NCBI GenBank assembly: GCA_001464055.1
Contig: LNET01000060.1
Span: forward strand, 19,839 to 83,838
Source: Burkholderiales bacterium Ga0077543
GTDB lineage: Bacteria; Pseudomonadota; Gammaproteobacteria; Burkholderiales; Burkholderiaceae_C
Reading direction: 5' to 3'
DNA length: 64,000 nucleotides
The notes under the pieces are model-generated. The model was given only the letters and a program-made list of their open reading frames with translations, ran no database searches and was not told the DNA's origin. How positions within the stretch are numbered: the stretch's first letter is position 1; each line of letters opens with the position of its first letter. This document shows, one piece after another, positions 47,817 through 56,105 of the stretch. A program made the translations under genes and the position numbers.

Positions 47817-48491
47817 ATGAATCGCCAACTCACCACCCTGTGCGGCGCCGCCGCTTGCGCCTTGCTGCTGGGCACCGCCCAGGCTGCCAGCCCCACCCTG
47901 TATGGCACCCAGGCCGAATTCCTGACCGCGCTGGGCGCCACGCCCACCCTCACCCAGAACTTCGAAGGCTATGCCGCCGGCGCCAACCTGGCCGGAGTGC
48001 AGGTGCTGCCCGGCGTCACCATCAGCACCAACATGGCCAGCCTGGAAGTCTTCCAGGCAACAGGGCCGAACAAGGTCGCGTTCGCCACGCCGCGCAACCT
48101 GCCCGAGGCCATCTACAACATCAATCTGGGTGCGGGCTACTTCGCCTTCGGCTTCGAGATCACCGGCTACGACCCGGCCACGCCGGGCCCGGGCTTCCTC
48201 GACTTCCTGTTCGCCGACGGCGACACCACGTTCACCGCCATCCCGGTGCTGCCGACGAACCCGACGGAAAGCACGCCGCTGTTCTTCGGGATCATCAGCG
48301 ACGTGGCCGTGCTGGGCATTCGCTGGTCGGAGGGCCCCGAGCTGAACGGCATCGACTGCTGCGAAGAGACCGGCCTGGACAACTTCATTGCCGCCAACCC
48401 GGTGCCCGAGCCCGGCACCTACGGCCTGATGGCCATGGGTCTGGCCATGCTGGGCGCCGCGCTGCGCCAGCGCCGGCAGACCGCGGCCTGA
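47817..48491 (+). CDS. PEP-CTERM sorting-signal protein
   Basis: A 224-residue exported protein with a signal peptide (AAACALLLGTAQA) and a C-terminal PEP-CTERM tag: NPVPEPGTYGLM, a hydrophobic stretch MAMGLAMLGAAL, and a basic RQRRQ end. Exosortase would remove this tag and attach the protein to the surface or exopolysaccharide. The body is beta-rich with GFLDFLFADGDTTFTAI. The exosortase gene is not in the window. A strong hairpin follows. Confidence 0.9.
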   Translation: MNRQLTTLCGAAACALLLGTAQAASPTLYGTQAEFLTALGATPTLTQNFEGYAAGANLAGVQVLPGVTISTNMASLEVFQATGPNKVAFATPRNLPEAIYNINLGAGYFAFGFEITGYDPATPGPGFLDFLFADGDTTFTAIPVLPTNPTESTPLFFGIISDVAVLGIRWSEGPELNGIDCCEETGLDNFIAANPVPEPGTYGLMAMGLAMLGAALRQRRQTAA

Positions 48492-48527
48492 GCGCCTGAG
48501 CGCCCCGCCGGGCGCCCGGGCCCCGCG

Positions 48528-48550
48528 ACGCCCGGCCCCGGCCGGGCGTT
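48528..48550 (+). terminator. Terminator-like hairpin after the PEP-CTERM gene
   Basis: ACGCCCGGCC and GGCCGGGCGT form a perfect 10-base stem with a 2-base loop (or 9 with 4), followed by TTCCTG. The stem is strong and the T-run short. Confidence 0.6.
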
Positions 48551-48625
48551 CCTGCTGGTGCAACTGATCGCCCGGGGCTGCAGCCTGTCGCATCGTCAGC
48601 GCGCTGCAGCCTGCCCCGCTGTTAT

Positions 48626-48649
48626 GGTGTGTTACCTCACCAACACACC
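48626..48649. promoter_or_regulatory. Operator palindrome of the GntR/ABC operon
   Basis: GGTGTGTT-ACCTCACC-AACACACC is a perfect 8-base inverted repeat with 8-base spacing, starting 40 bases before the GntR start codon. YtrA-type GntR proteins bind such palindromes next to their own genes. Confidence 0.65.
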
Positions 48650-48665
48650 CGACGGGACAGCCGCC

Positions 48666-49016
48666 ATGCCCACCTGGGACGACCGACAACCCATCTATCA
48701 GCAACTGGCCGACTTGCTGGCGGCGCAGCTGCTCGACGGCCAGCCCCCCGAAGGCCAGGCCATGCCTTCGGTGCGGGTGCTGGCCACGCGCCACCTGCTG
48801 AATCCGCTGACGGTGAACCGCGCCCTGCAGGCCCTGGGCGACGAAGGTCTGCTGGAGAACCGCCGCGGCCTCGGGCTGTTCGTGGTGGCCGGTGCACGCG
48901 AGCGGCTGCGCGCTGCCGAGCGCCAGCGCTTCCTGGAAACCGAATGGCCGCGTCTGCGCGAGCGGCTGCTTCGCCTGGGCATCGGTGCCGAACAACTGCA
49001 ATGGGAACAAGCATGA
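48666..49016 (+). CDS. GntR-family (YtrA-type) transcriptional regulator
   Basis: A 116-residue short GntR protein: QPIYQQLADLLAAQLLDG, then the winged helix MPSVRVLATRHLLNPLTVNR and EGLLENRRGLGLFVV, with a short C-terminal helix. YtrA-type proteins repress ABC exporter operons that respond to cell-envelope stress or antibiotics. Its stop overlaps the ATPase start by four bases. The palindrome upstream is the likely operator. Confidence 0.93.
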   Translation: MPTWDDRQPIYQQLADLLAAQLLDGQPPEGQAMPSVRVLATRHLLNPLTVNRALQALGDEGLLENRRGLGLFVVAGARERLRAAERQRFLETEWPRLRERLLRLGIGAEQLQWEQA

Positions 49017-49921
49017 TGAACGAACCCCTGGTCGAGGCGCGCAGCGTCAGCGTGGCCTACGGCAGCAAGCGCGCCGTCGACGACGTCAGCTTCACCATTC
49101 CGAAGGGCCGCGTGGTCGGGCTGCTGGGTCACAACGGCGCCGGCAAGACCACGCTGATGAAGGCCATGGTCGGCCTGGCCAACATCACGGGCAAGGAAGG
49201 CAGCCTGCGCGTGCTGGGCCTGCACCCGCAGCAGCAGCGGGTGCAGCTGCTGCAGGGCGCCTGCTACATCCCCGACGTGGCCATCCTGCCGCGCTGGGCG
49301 CGCGTGGGCGACCTCATCACCTTGATGAGCGGCCTGCACCCCCGGTTTTCTGCAGACCGTGCCCGCACCCTGCTGCGCCGCACCAGCGTGAGCCTGGGCG
49401 ACAAGGTGAAGTCGCTGTCCAAGGGCATGGTCGTGCAGGCCCACCTGGCATTGATCGCCGCCATCGACGCCAGGTTGATGATCCTCGACGAACCCACGCT
49501 GGGCCTGGACGTGATCTCGCGCAAGGCTTTCTACGAGATGCTCGTCGACGAATGGTGCGACGGCGAGCGCAGCGTGCTCATCAGCACCCATCAGGTCGAG
49601 GAGATCGAGAGCCTGCTGTCGGACGTGCTGATGCTCAACGAAGGCAAGCTGGTGCTGTCCATCAGCCTGGAAGACATGGACCGCCGCTTCGTCGCGCTGA
49701 ACCACGACCCCGAAGCCGCAGAACGCATGGCCGCTGCGCACCCGCTGCTTCGCTATCGCAGTAACCCGGCCAATGGCGGCGCGCGCGGCGCGACGACCGC
49801 GGTGTTCGACGGCGCGCCACCCGACGAGGTGCTGGCCTTGGGCCAGCGGGTGCGGCCCAGTCTGGTCGACCTGTTCGTGGCACTCACGCGCAAGCCCGAA
49901 CTCGACCGCCAGCACTTCTGA
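49013..49921 (+). CDS. ABC transporter ATP-binding protein
   Basis: A 302-residue ATPase with Walker A GHNGAGKTTLMKAM, a signature-like SLSKGMVVQAHLALI, Walker B LMILDEPTLGLD and switch STHQVEEIE. It powers the permease encoded next. The first ATG of an ATGATG pair overlaps the regulator stop. Together with the GntR regulator and permease it forms a YtrA-type export operon; cargo unknown. Confidence 0.95.
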   Translation: MMNEPLVEARSVSVAYGSKRAVDDVSFTIPKGRVVGLLGHNGAGKTTLMKAMVGLANITGKEGSLRVLGLHPQQQRVQLLQGACYIPDVAILPRWARVGDLITLMSGLHPRFSADRARTLLRRTSVSLGDKVKSLSKGMVVQAHLALIAAIDARLMILDEPTLGLDVISRKAFYEMLVDEWCDGERSVLISTHQVEEIESLLSDVLMLNEGKLVLSISLEDMDRRFVALNHDPEAAERMAAAHPLLRYRSNPANGGARGATTAVFDGAPPDEVLALGQRVRPSLVDLFVALTRKPELDRQHF

Positions 49922-49952
49922 GCCACTTCGACATCTTCTGCCAGGACAACCC

Positions 49953-50867
49953 ATGAACAACTTCACCACGCTGATCCGGCGCGAATGGATGCAGCACCGT
50001 TTCGGCTGGACCCTGCTCGTGGCGGTGCCGCTGGCTCTGGCCGTGCTGGGGCTGGCCTTCGGTCAGATTCAGCTGGACTCCGACCATGCCGACCGCGTCG
50101 GGCCGGCCTTCGCTACGCTGCTGGGCATGATCGCGATGACCGCCGGCACGGTCATCACCTTCCTGATCCTGTCGGCCACCTCCCTGATCCTCATCACCGG
50201 GCTGGCCCGGCGCGACCACGGCGACCGGTCGGTCGAGTTCTGGCTCTCGCTGCCGACCTCGCATGTCGCCAGCCTGGCTGCGCCCCTGCTCACGCACCTG
50301 CTGCTGGCCCCGGCCGCGGCTTTGGTGGTGGGGCTGGCCGGCGGTTGGCTGGTGTCGGCGGTGCTTGTCAGCCGTGTGGTGGGTTTCGGGGCCTGGCTGT
50401 CCATGCCCTGGGGCGACCTGGTGCCGGCCGGGCTGGCCATGGTGCTGCGCCTGATGGCTGGCCTGCCCCTGGCCTTGATGTGGGCCGCACCATTCCTGCT
50501 GGCAGTCGTGCTGGCCAATGCCTACCTGAAGCGCTGGGGCCTGCCGGTGCTGCTGCTGGCGCTGGTCATCGGCGGTGTGGTGCTGGACCGCTGGCTGGGC
50601 GTCGGCGTCGTCGCGCTGACCTTGGGCGAAGTGCTGCGCAATGCGAGTCTGTCGCTGGTGACGAGCAGCCCCAACGCCCTGGGCGGGGAAGCACCGGGCG
50701 AGGTCTACGCTGCGTTGAAGCAGGTGCCGGGCTGGGCTCTGGCCGACTTCGGCCTGGCGCTGAAGATGCTGGCCTCGCCGTTGTTCGCCGGCTGCGTGCT
50801 GACCGCGGCAGCCCTGTTCGCACTGCTGCTGGATTGGCGCCGCCGCGGTGCCAGCGCCGCCAACTGA
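49953..50867 (+). CDS. ABC transporter permease (membrane subunit)
   Basis: A 304-residue integral membrane protein with about six hydrophobic helices, e.g. LLVAVPLALAVLGLAFG, ATLLGMIAMTAGTVITFLIL, LVVGLAGGWLVSAVLV and VLLLALVIGGVVL. It begins with a cytoplasmic INF-type amphipathic start (LIRREWMQHRFGW) common in YtrC/ABC-2 subunits. It starts 31 bases after the ATPase. Confidence 0.88.
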   Translation: MNNFTTLIRREWMQHRFGWTLLVAVPLALAVLGLAFGQIQLDSDHADRVGPAFATLLGMIAMTAGTVITFLILSATSLILITGLARRDHGDRSVEFWLSLPTSHVASLAAPLLTHLLLAPAAALVVGLAGGWLVSAVLVSRVVGFGAWLSMPWGDLVPAGLAMVLRLMAGLPLALMWAAPFLLAVVLANAYLKRWGLPVLLLALVIGGVVLDRWLGVGVVALTLGEVLRNASLSLVTSSPNALGGEAPGEVYAALKQVPGWALADFGLALKMLASPLFAGCVLTAAALFALLLDWRRRGASAAN

Positions 50868-50871
50868 AGAA

Positions 50872-51891
50872 TCAAGCCAGGGTGATGCGGTCGCGCCCGC
50901 CCTGCTTGGACGCATACAGCGCAGCGTCTGCCCGGGCGATCAGGTCGTTCGCGGCCTCGCCAGGCTTCCAGGCGGCCACGCCACCCGATACCGTCACCGT
51001 CACCAGCACCTCCTGCGTGCTGCGGTTGCGGATCTTCAGGGCCTTCGTGCGTGCCCGCACGGCTTCGGTCAGTTGTCGCGACTCGGTCAGCGAGGTCGTG
51101 GGGAGCAGGATCGCGAATTCCTCGCCGCCATAGCGGGCTGCCGTGCCACGCGGGGACTTCACGGTGGCCCGCAGGATCTCGCCCAGGCCCTGGATGACGC
51201 GGTCGCCGATCAGGTGCCCATGGGTGTCGTTGACCTTCTTGAAGTGGTCGATGTCCAGCATCACCAGCACGTGGGCGCAGCCTTCGGCCGGATGCTCGGC
51301 CAGCATGGCCTGCAGGTGCTGTTCAAAACCGCGTCGGTTCAGCACGCCGGTCAGCGGGTCGAGCATGGCTTCTCCCCGTGCCCGGTCCAGTTCCATGCGC
51401 AGGCGGTTCACCTCCTGGTGGCCGCTTTCCACTTCACTGCGCAATTGCTCCACCGACGCTCGCATGCGCAGGGTGCCTGCCATCACGTCGTCCACCTGGG
51501 GCTGGATGCGGCCGGCATCCTGCGTCGCCAGTGCACTGTTGAGTTCCGACAGCTTGGCGCCGTAGTCGCCGGCATGACGGCTGGTTTCATGCGCCGTGCG
51601 GGCCACGCCCTGCATCAGCCGTTCCAGCGTGCTGCGCACCTGTTCCAGGCTTTCCTCGTTGGCCGGGAAGACATGCTGCTTGCACAAGGCCAGCACCCGC
51701 TCGTCGTCGATGACGGTGGCCTGGGCCGTCAGGGCGTCGATTGCTGCCGTCAGGCGAGCGTTCGTGCCCGCCACGTACTCGTACCAGAGGGTGAAGGTCA
51801 GCGGGTTGTAGGCGGCGCTGTGCTTGCCCATTTGCGCCAGGGCCAGGCGCAGGAGTTCAGCGCTGCGTTCTTTGGGTTCGGTGTATCGCAT
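50872..51891 (-). CDS. Diguanylate cyclase (GGDEF protein)
   Basis: A 339-residue protein. Residues about 1-165 are helical (LRLALAQMGKHSAAYNPLTF, then a coiled coil), followed by a GGDEF domain with DPLTGVLNRRGFEQHL, MLDIDHFKKVNDTHGH and the active RYGGEEFAILL. No RxxD inhibitory site is seen at the usual position. It makes c-di-GMP. It converges on the ABC permease gene with four bases between stops. Confidence 0.93.
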   Translation of the reverse strand: MRYTEPKERSAELLRLALAQMGKHSAAYNPLTFTLWYEYVAGTNARLTAAIDALTAQATVIDDERVLALCKQHVFPANEESLEQVRSTLERLMQGVARTAHETSRHAGDYGAKLSELNSALATQDAGRIQPQVDDVMAGTLRMRASVEQLRSEVESGHQEVNRLRMELDRARGEAMLDPLTGVLNRRGFEQHLQAMLAEHPAEGCAHVLVMLDIDHFKKVNDTHGHLIGDRVIQGLGEILRATVKSPRGTAARYGGEEFAILLPTTSLTESRQLTEAVRARTKALKIRNRSTQEVLVTVTVSGGVAAWKPGEAANDLIARADAALYASKQGGRDRITLA

Positions 51892-52077
51892 GGAGGGCGG
51901 ACCGGCTTTCTACACAGCCGCGGCAGTACGGCTGCGCGGCAGATTTTTTGGCCCGCCTCATTCAAATTTACTAGGCTTCGGGATGGTCCGGGTGGAGGAT
52001 TGCACACCATTGCAAGTTTCATCCCGACCGTGTAGCGGCCGCGCGTCGTCCCGACGCGCGGCCACCACAGGTGCGCG

Positions 52078-53376
52078 TCAGCCGTGCTTGGCTTCGAAGA
52101 ACTGCTCGTCCTCGGTGCTGCCCTTCAGGGCGGCGGTGCTGGCCTCGCGCTCGATCGTCGTCGTCACGGCGTCGAAGTAGCCGGTGCCCACCTCGCGCTG
52201 GTGCTTCACGGCGGTGAAGCCCCTGTCGGCAGCGGCGAATTCCTTCTCCTGCAGTTCGACGAAGGCGCTCATGTTGTTGCGGGCATAGCCATAGGCCAGG
52301 TCGAACATGCCGTAGTTCAGCGCATGGAAGCCGGCCAGGGTGATGAACTGGAACTTGTAGCCCATGGCACCCAGTTCGCGCTGGAACTTGGCGATGGTGG
52401 CGTCGTCCAGGTTCTTCTTCCAGTTGAAGCTGGGGCTGCAGTTGTAGGCCAGCATCTTGCCCGGGAACTTGGCATGGATGGCATCGGCAAACGCCTTGGC
52501 GAAGGCCAGGTCGGGCTTGCCGGTCTCGCACCAGATCAGGTCGGCATAGGGCGCGTAGGCCAGGCCGCGGCTGACGGCCTGCTCCAGGCCGTTTTTCGTG
52601 CGGAAGAAGCCTTCGACGGTGCGTTCGCCCGTGGTGAAGGGCTTGTCGTTGTCGTCCACGTCGCTGGTGACCAGGTCGCCGGCTTCGGCGTCGGTACGGG
52701 CCAGCAGGAGGGTGGGCGTGCCCATCACGTCGGCCGCCAGGCGCGCCGACACCAGCTTGGCCACCGCTTCACGCGTGGGCACCAGCACCTTGCCACCCAT
52801 GTGGCCGCACTTCTTGGCCGCGGCCAGCTGGTCTTCGAAGTGCACGCCGGCCGCGCCCGCCTCGATCATCGCCTTCATCAGCTCGAAGGCGTTCAGCACG
52901 CCACCGAAGCCGGCTTCGGCGTCGGCCACGATGGGGGCGAAGAAGTCGATGTCGTTCTTGCCTTCGCTCCACTGGATCTCGTCGGCGCGCTTGAAGGTGG
53001 CGTTGATCTTCTTCACGACCTTGGGCACCGAGTCCACCGAGTACAGGCTCTGGTCGGGGTACATCTCGCCGTTGCTGTTGGCGTCGCCGGCGACCTGCCA
53101 GCCGCTCAGGTAGATGGCCTTCAGGCCGGCCTTCACCTGCTGCATGGCCTGGTTGCCGGTCAACGCGCCCAGGCTGTTCACGAAGGGCTCGCTGTGCAGC
53201 AGGTTCCACAGCTTCTCGGCGCCGCGCTTGGCCAGCGTGTGCTCGATGGGCAGGCTGCCGCGCAGGCGCACCACGTCGGCGGCGCTGTAGCCGCGCTGGA
53301 TGCCTTTCCAGCGTGGGTTCTCGTTCCAGTCTTTCTGCAGGGCAGCGGCTTGTTGTTCGCGGGTGGCTTGGCTCAT
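52078..53376 (-). CDS. aceA: Isocitrate lyase
   Basis: A 432-residue isocitrate lyase. It has the active-site [14 protein letters not shown] (catalytic Cys), [30 protein letters not shown] and [15 protein letters not shown]. It splits isocitrate into glyoxylate and succinate, letting the cell grow on acetate, ethanol or fatty acids. An AGGAG site precedes the ATG. The upstream region carries two overlapping palindromes (53455-53478) that are a likely operator just after a TTGACA promoter. Confidence 0.97.
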   Translation of the reverse strand: MSQATREQQAAALQKDWNENPRWKGIQRGYSAADVVRLRGSLPIEHTLAKRGAEKLWNLLHSEPFVNSLGALTGNQAMQQVKAGLKAIYLSGWQVAGDANSNGEMYPDQSLYSVDSVPKVVKKINATFKRADEIQWSEGKNDIDFFAPIVADAEAGFGGVLNAFELMKAMIEAGAAGVHFEDQLAAAKKCGHMGGKVLVPTREAVAKLVSARLAADVMGTPTLLLARTDAEAGDLVTSDVDDNDKPFTTGERTVEGFFRTKNGLEQAVSRGLAYAPYADLIWCETGKPDLAFAKAFADAIHAKFPGKMLAYNCSPSFNWKKNLDDATIAKFQRELGAMGYKFQFITLAGFHALNYGMFDLAYGYARNNMSAFVELQEKEFAAADRGFTAVKHQREVGTGYFDAVTTTIEREASTAALKGSTEDEQFFEAKHG

Positions 53377-53454
53377 GTGGGCTCCTGGGGTGGTGGATCG
53401 GGTGTCGAAGACGTTCAAGACCCCACAAGCGTAGCGGCGGCGGCAAGAGTCGCC

Positions 53455-53478
53455 AAGACATATGTCTTATATAAGACA
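53455..53478. promoter_or_regulatory. Overlapping palindromic operators of aceA
   Basis: Two perfect palindromes share a half-site: AAGACAT-ATGTCTT (53455-53468) and TGTCTTAT-ATAAGACA (53463-53478). They lie 79-102 bases upstream of the aceA start and just downstream of the promoter candidate, so a dimeric repressor could block transcription. The regulator is not identified. Confidence 0.6.
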
Positions 53479-53488
53479 AAAGAATGTT

Positions 53489-53517
53489 TCTAGAAGAATC
53501 AATGACTTAGGTGTCAA
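53489..53517 (-). promoter_or_regulatory. Candidate aceA promoter
   Basis: On the minus strand TTGACA (53512-53517) is followed after 17 bases by TCTAGA (53489-53494). The -35 box is perfect and the -10 weak. Transcription would start near 53482, beside the palindromic operator. Confidence 0.45.
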
Positions 53518-53581
53518 TTACCACATCGTGGAAGGGCGTTTTTCCAGATGGTGGATTTTGCTGCGGTGCAGCGAAGCAATT

Positions 53582-53596
53582 TTTCGTATCGTGAAA
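53582..53596. promoter_or_regulatory. IclR-type dyad upstream of the agmatine/putrescine genes
   Basis: TTTCG-TATCG-TGAAA is an imperfect 5-base dyad (4 of 5 pairs) of the kind many IclR-family regulators bind. It lies about 130 bases before the agmatinase start. Tentative. Confidence 0.25.
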
Positions 53597-53723
53597 CGCA
53601 GTTCAACCGATGTGGAAGCCTGGGCCAGGGTGGCGGCCAGCCGCGGCACGAAGGCATGGAGCCAGGCTCGTGGCACAGTGCTGGGCGCCAGCCCGCGCCC
53701 GACCCCCACACTTCGAGACCACC

Positions 53724-54677
53724 TTGACCACGTTCGCCTTCCTGTCGCAGCCCGGCTTCCTGGCTGCACCCGCGCCCGCTGCAGACACTCCCTTCGCCGT
53801 GGCTGGCATTGCCTGGGACGGCAGCACCACGAACCGCCCGGGTGCGCGCATGGCGCCACGCGCCATTCGCCAGGCCAGCCAGATGCTGTGCGACGGTACA
53901 CATCCGCACTTCGACCGCAGCCCGCTCGGACTGCTGGGCGACGCCGGGGACCTGGCCTTGCCCAACACCTCGCTGGAACGCATGCGGGCGGCGTTGCCGG
54001 CCCAGGTGGAACCGCTGATCCGCCACCACCACATGGCCTGGCTGGGCGGAGACCATTCGATCACGCTGCCGCTGCTGCAGGCCTACCGAGCCTGGCTGGG
54101 CCGGCCGCTGGCAGTGATCCACTTCGATGCGCACTGCGACACCTGGGACACGCATTTCGGGGAGCCCAGCGGTCACGGCACCTGGGTGTACGAGGCCATG
54201 CAGCAGGGTCTGGTGGTGGACGCCTGCTTCACGCAGATCGGCATCCGCTCGGCCGGTGAACGGGCGGCGCGCAACCATGTGGCCGACCGGGGCGGGCAGA
54301 TCTTCACCGCCCGCAGCCTGCGCGGCCTGCAGAACGCCAGTCAACTGGCACCCATGCTGCACGCCATCCGCCAGCGGCTGGCCGAGCACGGTCACCCTCC
54401 CCTCTACCTGAGCCTGGACATCGACTGCCTGGACCCGGCCTTCGCCCCGGGCACAGGCACACCCGAACCCGGCGGCCTGTGCACCAACCAGGTGCTGACG
54501 ATCCTGGAAGAGCTGTCCGACCTGCCCTTTGTGGGCATGGACTGCGTCGAAGTCTCGCCGCCCTACGACCACGCCGAGCTCAGCAGCCAGGCGGCGGCAC
54601 ATTTCGTCTGGACTTATCTGTGCGGCCAGGTCGCCCGGCGGACGGGTGGAGCTGGCACCACGCTGCGTGGTGACTAA
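53724..54677 (+). CDS. speB: Agmatinase-family ureohydrolase
   Basis: A 317-residue (from the TTG) manganese ureohydrolase with all metal motifs: AWLGGDHSITLP, IHFDAHCDTWDTHFG, and SLDIDCLDPAFAPGTGTPEPG. It most likely converts agmatine to putrescine and urea, feeding the puu genes downstream; guanidinobutyrase activity is possible. The start is uncertain: TTG at 53724 gives a compact N-terminus, while GTG at 53670 has a better GGAG site and would add 18 residues. It starts the rightward polyamine locus. Confidence 0.9.
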   Translation: MTTFAFLSQPGFLAAPAPAADTPFAVAGIAWDGSTTNRPGARMAPRAIRQASQMLCDGTHPHFDRSPLGLLGDAGDLALPNTSLERMRAALPAQVEPLIRHHHMAWLGGDHSITLPLLQAYRAWLGRPLAVIHFDAHCDTWDTHFGEPSGHGTWVYEAMQQGLVVDACFTQIGIRSAGERAARNHVADRGGQIFTARSLRGLQNASQLAPMLHAIRQRLAEHGHPPLYLSLDIDCLDPAFAPGTGTPEPGGLCTNQVLTILEELSDLPFVGMDCVEVSPPYDHAELSSQAAAHFVWTYLCGQVARRTGGAGTTLRGD

Positions 54678-54725
54678 ACTCCACCTGCCGCTGCCGATTT
54701 CAGGGCGGCGCCACCAGGAGCCGCC

Positions 54726-56078
54726 ATGAACAAAGCCATCGATCCCGCCTTGATGCAGGCCGCCGAATCCACCGGCACCCAGCTCGGTGCCTACTGGATG
54801 CCGTACACGGCGAACCGGCAGTTCAAGCAGGCACCCCGCCTGGTGAACCGCGCCGAAGGCATGCATTACTGGGACGTGCAGGGCCGCCAGATCCTGGACG
54901 CGGTGGCGGGCCTGTGGTGCGTGAATGCCGGCCATGGCCGGCCGCGCATCGTCAAGGCCATCCAGGACCAGGCCGCCGAAATGGACTTCGCCCCGCCGTT
55001 CCAGATGGGCCACCCGAAGGCCTTCGAACTCGCCGAGCGCCTGACCGCCATCGCCCCGTCCGGCATGGGCAAGGTCTTCTTTGCCAACAGCGGCAGCGAG
55101 GCCGTGGAAACCGCGCTGAAGATGGCGCTGGCCTACCACCGCGTGCGCGGCGAAGGCACCCGCACCCGGCTGATCGGCCGCGAGCGCGGCTATCACGGCG
55201 TGAACTTCGGTGGCATCTCGGTGGGTGGCATGGTCGCCAACCGCAAGACCTTCGGCGCCATGCTCGCCGGCGTCGACCACATCCGCCACACCCATGACCT
55301 GGCACGCAACGCCTTCAGCCTGGGCCAGCCGGCCCATGGCGCCGAGTTCGCCGACGACCTGGAACGCCGCATCGCGCTGCACGACGCCAGCACCATCGCC
55401 GCCGTCATCGTCGAACCCATTGCCGGGTCCACGGGTGTGCTGGTGCCGCCACAGGGTTACCTGCAGCGGCTGCGCGAGATCTGCACGAAGCACGGCATCC
55501 TGCTGATCTTCGACGAGGTCATCACCGGATTCGGCCGCACCGGCCAGCCGTTTGCGGCGCAGACCTTCGGCGTCACACCCGACCTGATGACCATCGCCAA
55601 GGGGCTGACCAACGGCAGCGTGCCGATGGGCGCTGTGCTGGCCCGCGACGGGATCCACGACGCTTTCATGCACGGCCCCGAGCACATGGTCGAGTTCATG
55701 CACGGCTATACCTACAGCGGCCACCCATTGGCCTGCGCCGCCGGCATCGCCACGCTGGACACCTATGCCGAAGAAGGCCTGCTCACACGCGCTGGCGACA
55801 TGTCGGGCTACTTCGCCGAAGCCGTGCATTCGCTCAGGGGCGAGCCGCATGTCATCGACGTGCGCAACTTCGGCCTGGTGGCCGGCATCGAGCTGTCGCC
55901 CATCGCCGATGCCCCCACGCGCCGCGCCTTCAGCATCTTCCTCGACTGCTACGAGCGCGGCGTGATGCTGCGCACGACGGGCGACACGGTGGCGCTGAGC
56001 CCGCCGCTGATCATCGAACGAAGCCACATCGACCAGATCGTCGACACCCTGCGTGGCGCCTTGCGCCGCGCAGCCTGA
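54726..56078 (+). CDS. Class III aminotransferase, probably putrescine/omega-amino acid:pyruvate
   Basis: A 450-residue PLP aminotransferase. It has VNAGHGRPRIVKAIQDQAAE, the FANSGSEAVETALKMAL cofactor loop, IFDEVITGFGRTGQPFA and the PLP lysine in LMTIAKGLTNGSVPMGAV. It resembles putrescine- or beta-alanine-pyruvate aminotransferases (SpuC type). An AGGAG site precedes it. Placed between agmatinase and puuB, it may convert putrescine or GABA, giving an alternative to the gamma-glutamyl route. Confidence 0.9.
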   Translation: MNKAIDPALMQAAESTGTQLGAYWMPYTANRQFKQAPRLVNRAEGMHYWDVQGRQILDAVAGLWCVNAGHGRPRIVKAIQDQAAEMDFAPPFQMGHPKAFELAERLTAIAPSGMGKVFFANSGSEAVETALKMALAYHRVRGEGTRTRLIGRERGYHGVNFGGISVGGMVANRKTFGAMLAGVDHIRHTHDLARNAFSLGQPAHGAEFADDLERRIALHDASTIAAVIVEPIAGSTGVLVPPQGYLQRLREICTKHGILLIFDEVITGFGRTGQPFAAQTFGVTPDLMTIAKGLTNGSVPMGAVLARDGIHDAFMHGPEHMVEFMHGYTYSGHPLACAAGIATLDTYAEEGLLTRAGDMSGYFAEAVHSLRGEPHVIDVRNFGLVAGIELSPIADAPTRRAFSIFLDCYERGVMLRTTGDTVALSPPLIIERSHIDQIVDTLRGALRRAA

Positions 56079-56105
56079 ATTCCGGGTCGGGGGCCGACGG
56101 CGAGC

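Larger units (their letters stand above)
53377..53723. other. Divergent aceA / agmatinase control region
   Basis: This 347-base region is more AT-rich than the genes around it. It holds the aceA promoter candidate (53489-53517), the operator palindromes (53455-53478), a TTCTAGAA dyad and an IclR-like dyad (53582-53596). No open frame with recognisable content was seen in its left 200 bases; the right part may include extra N-terminal codons of agmatinase (GTG at 53670). Confidence 0.5.
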
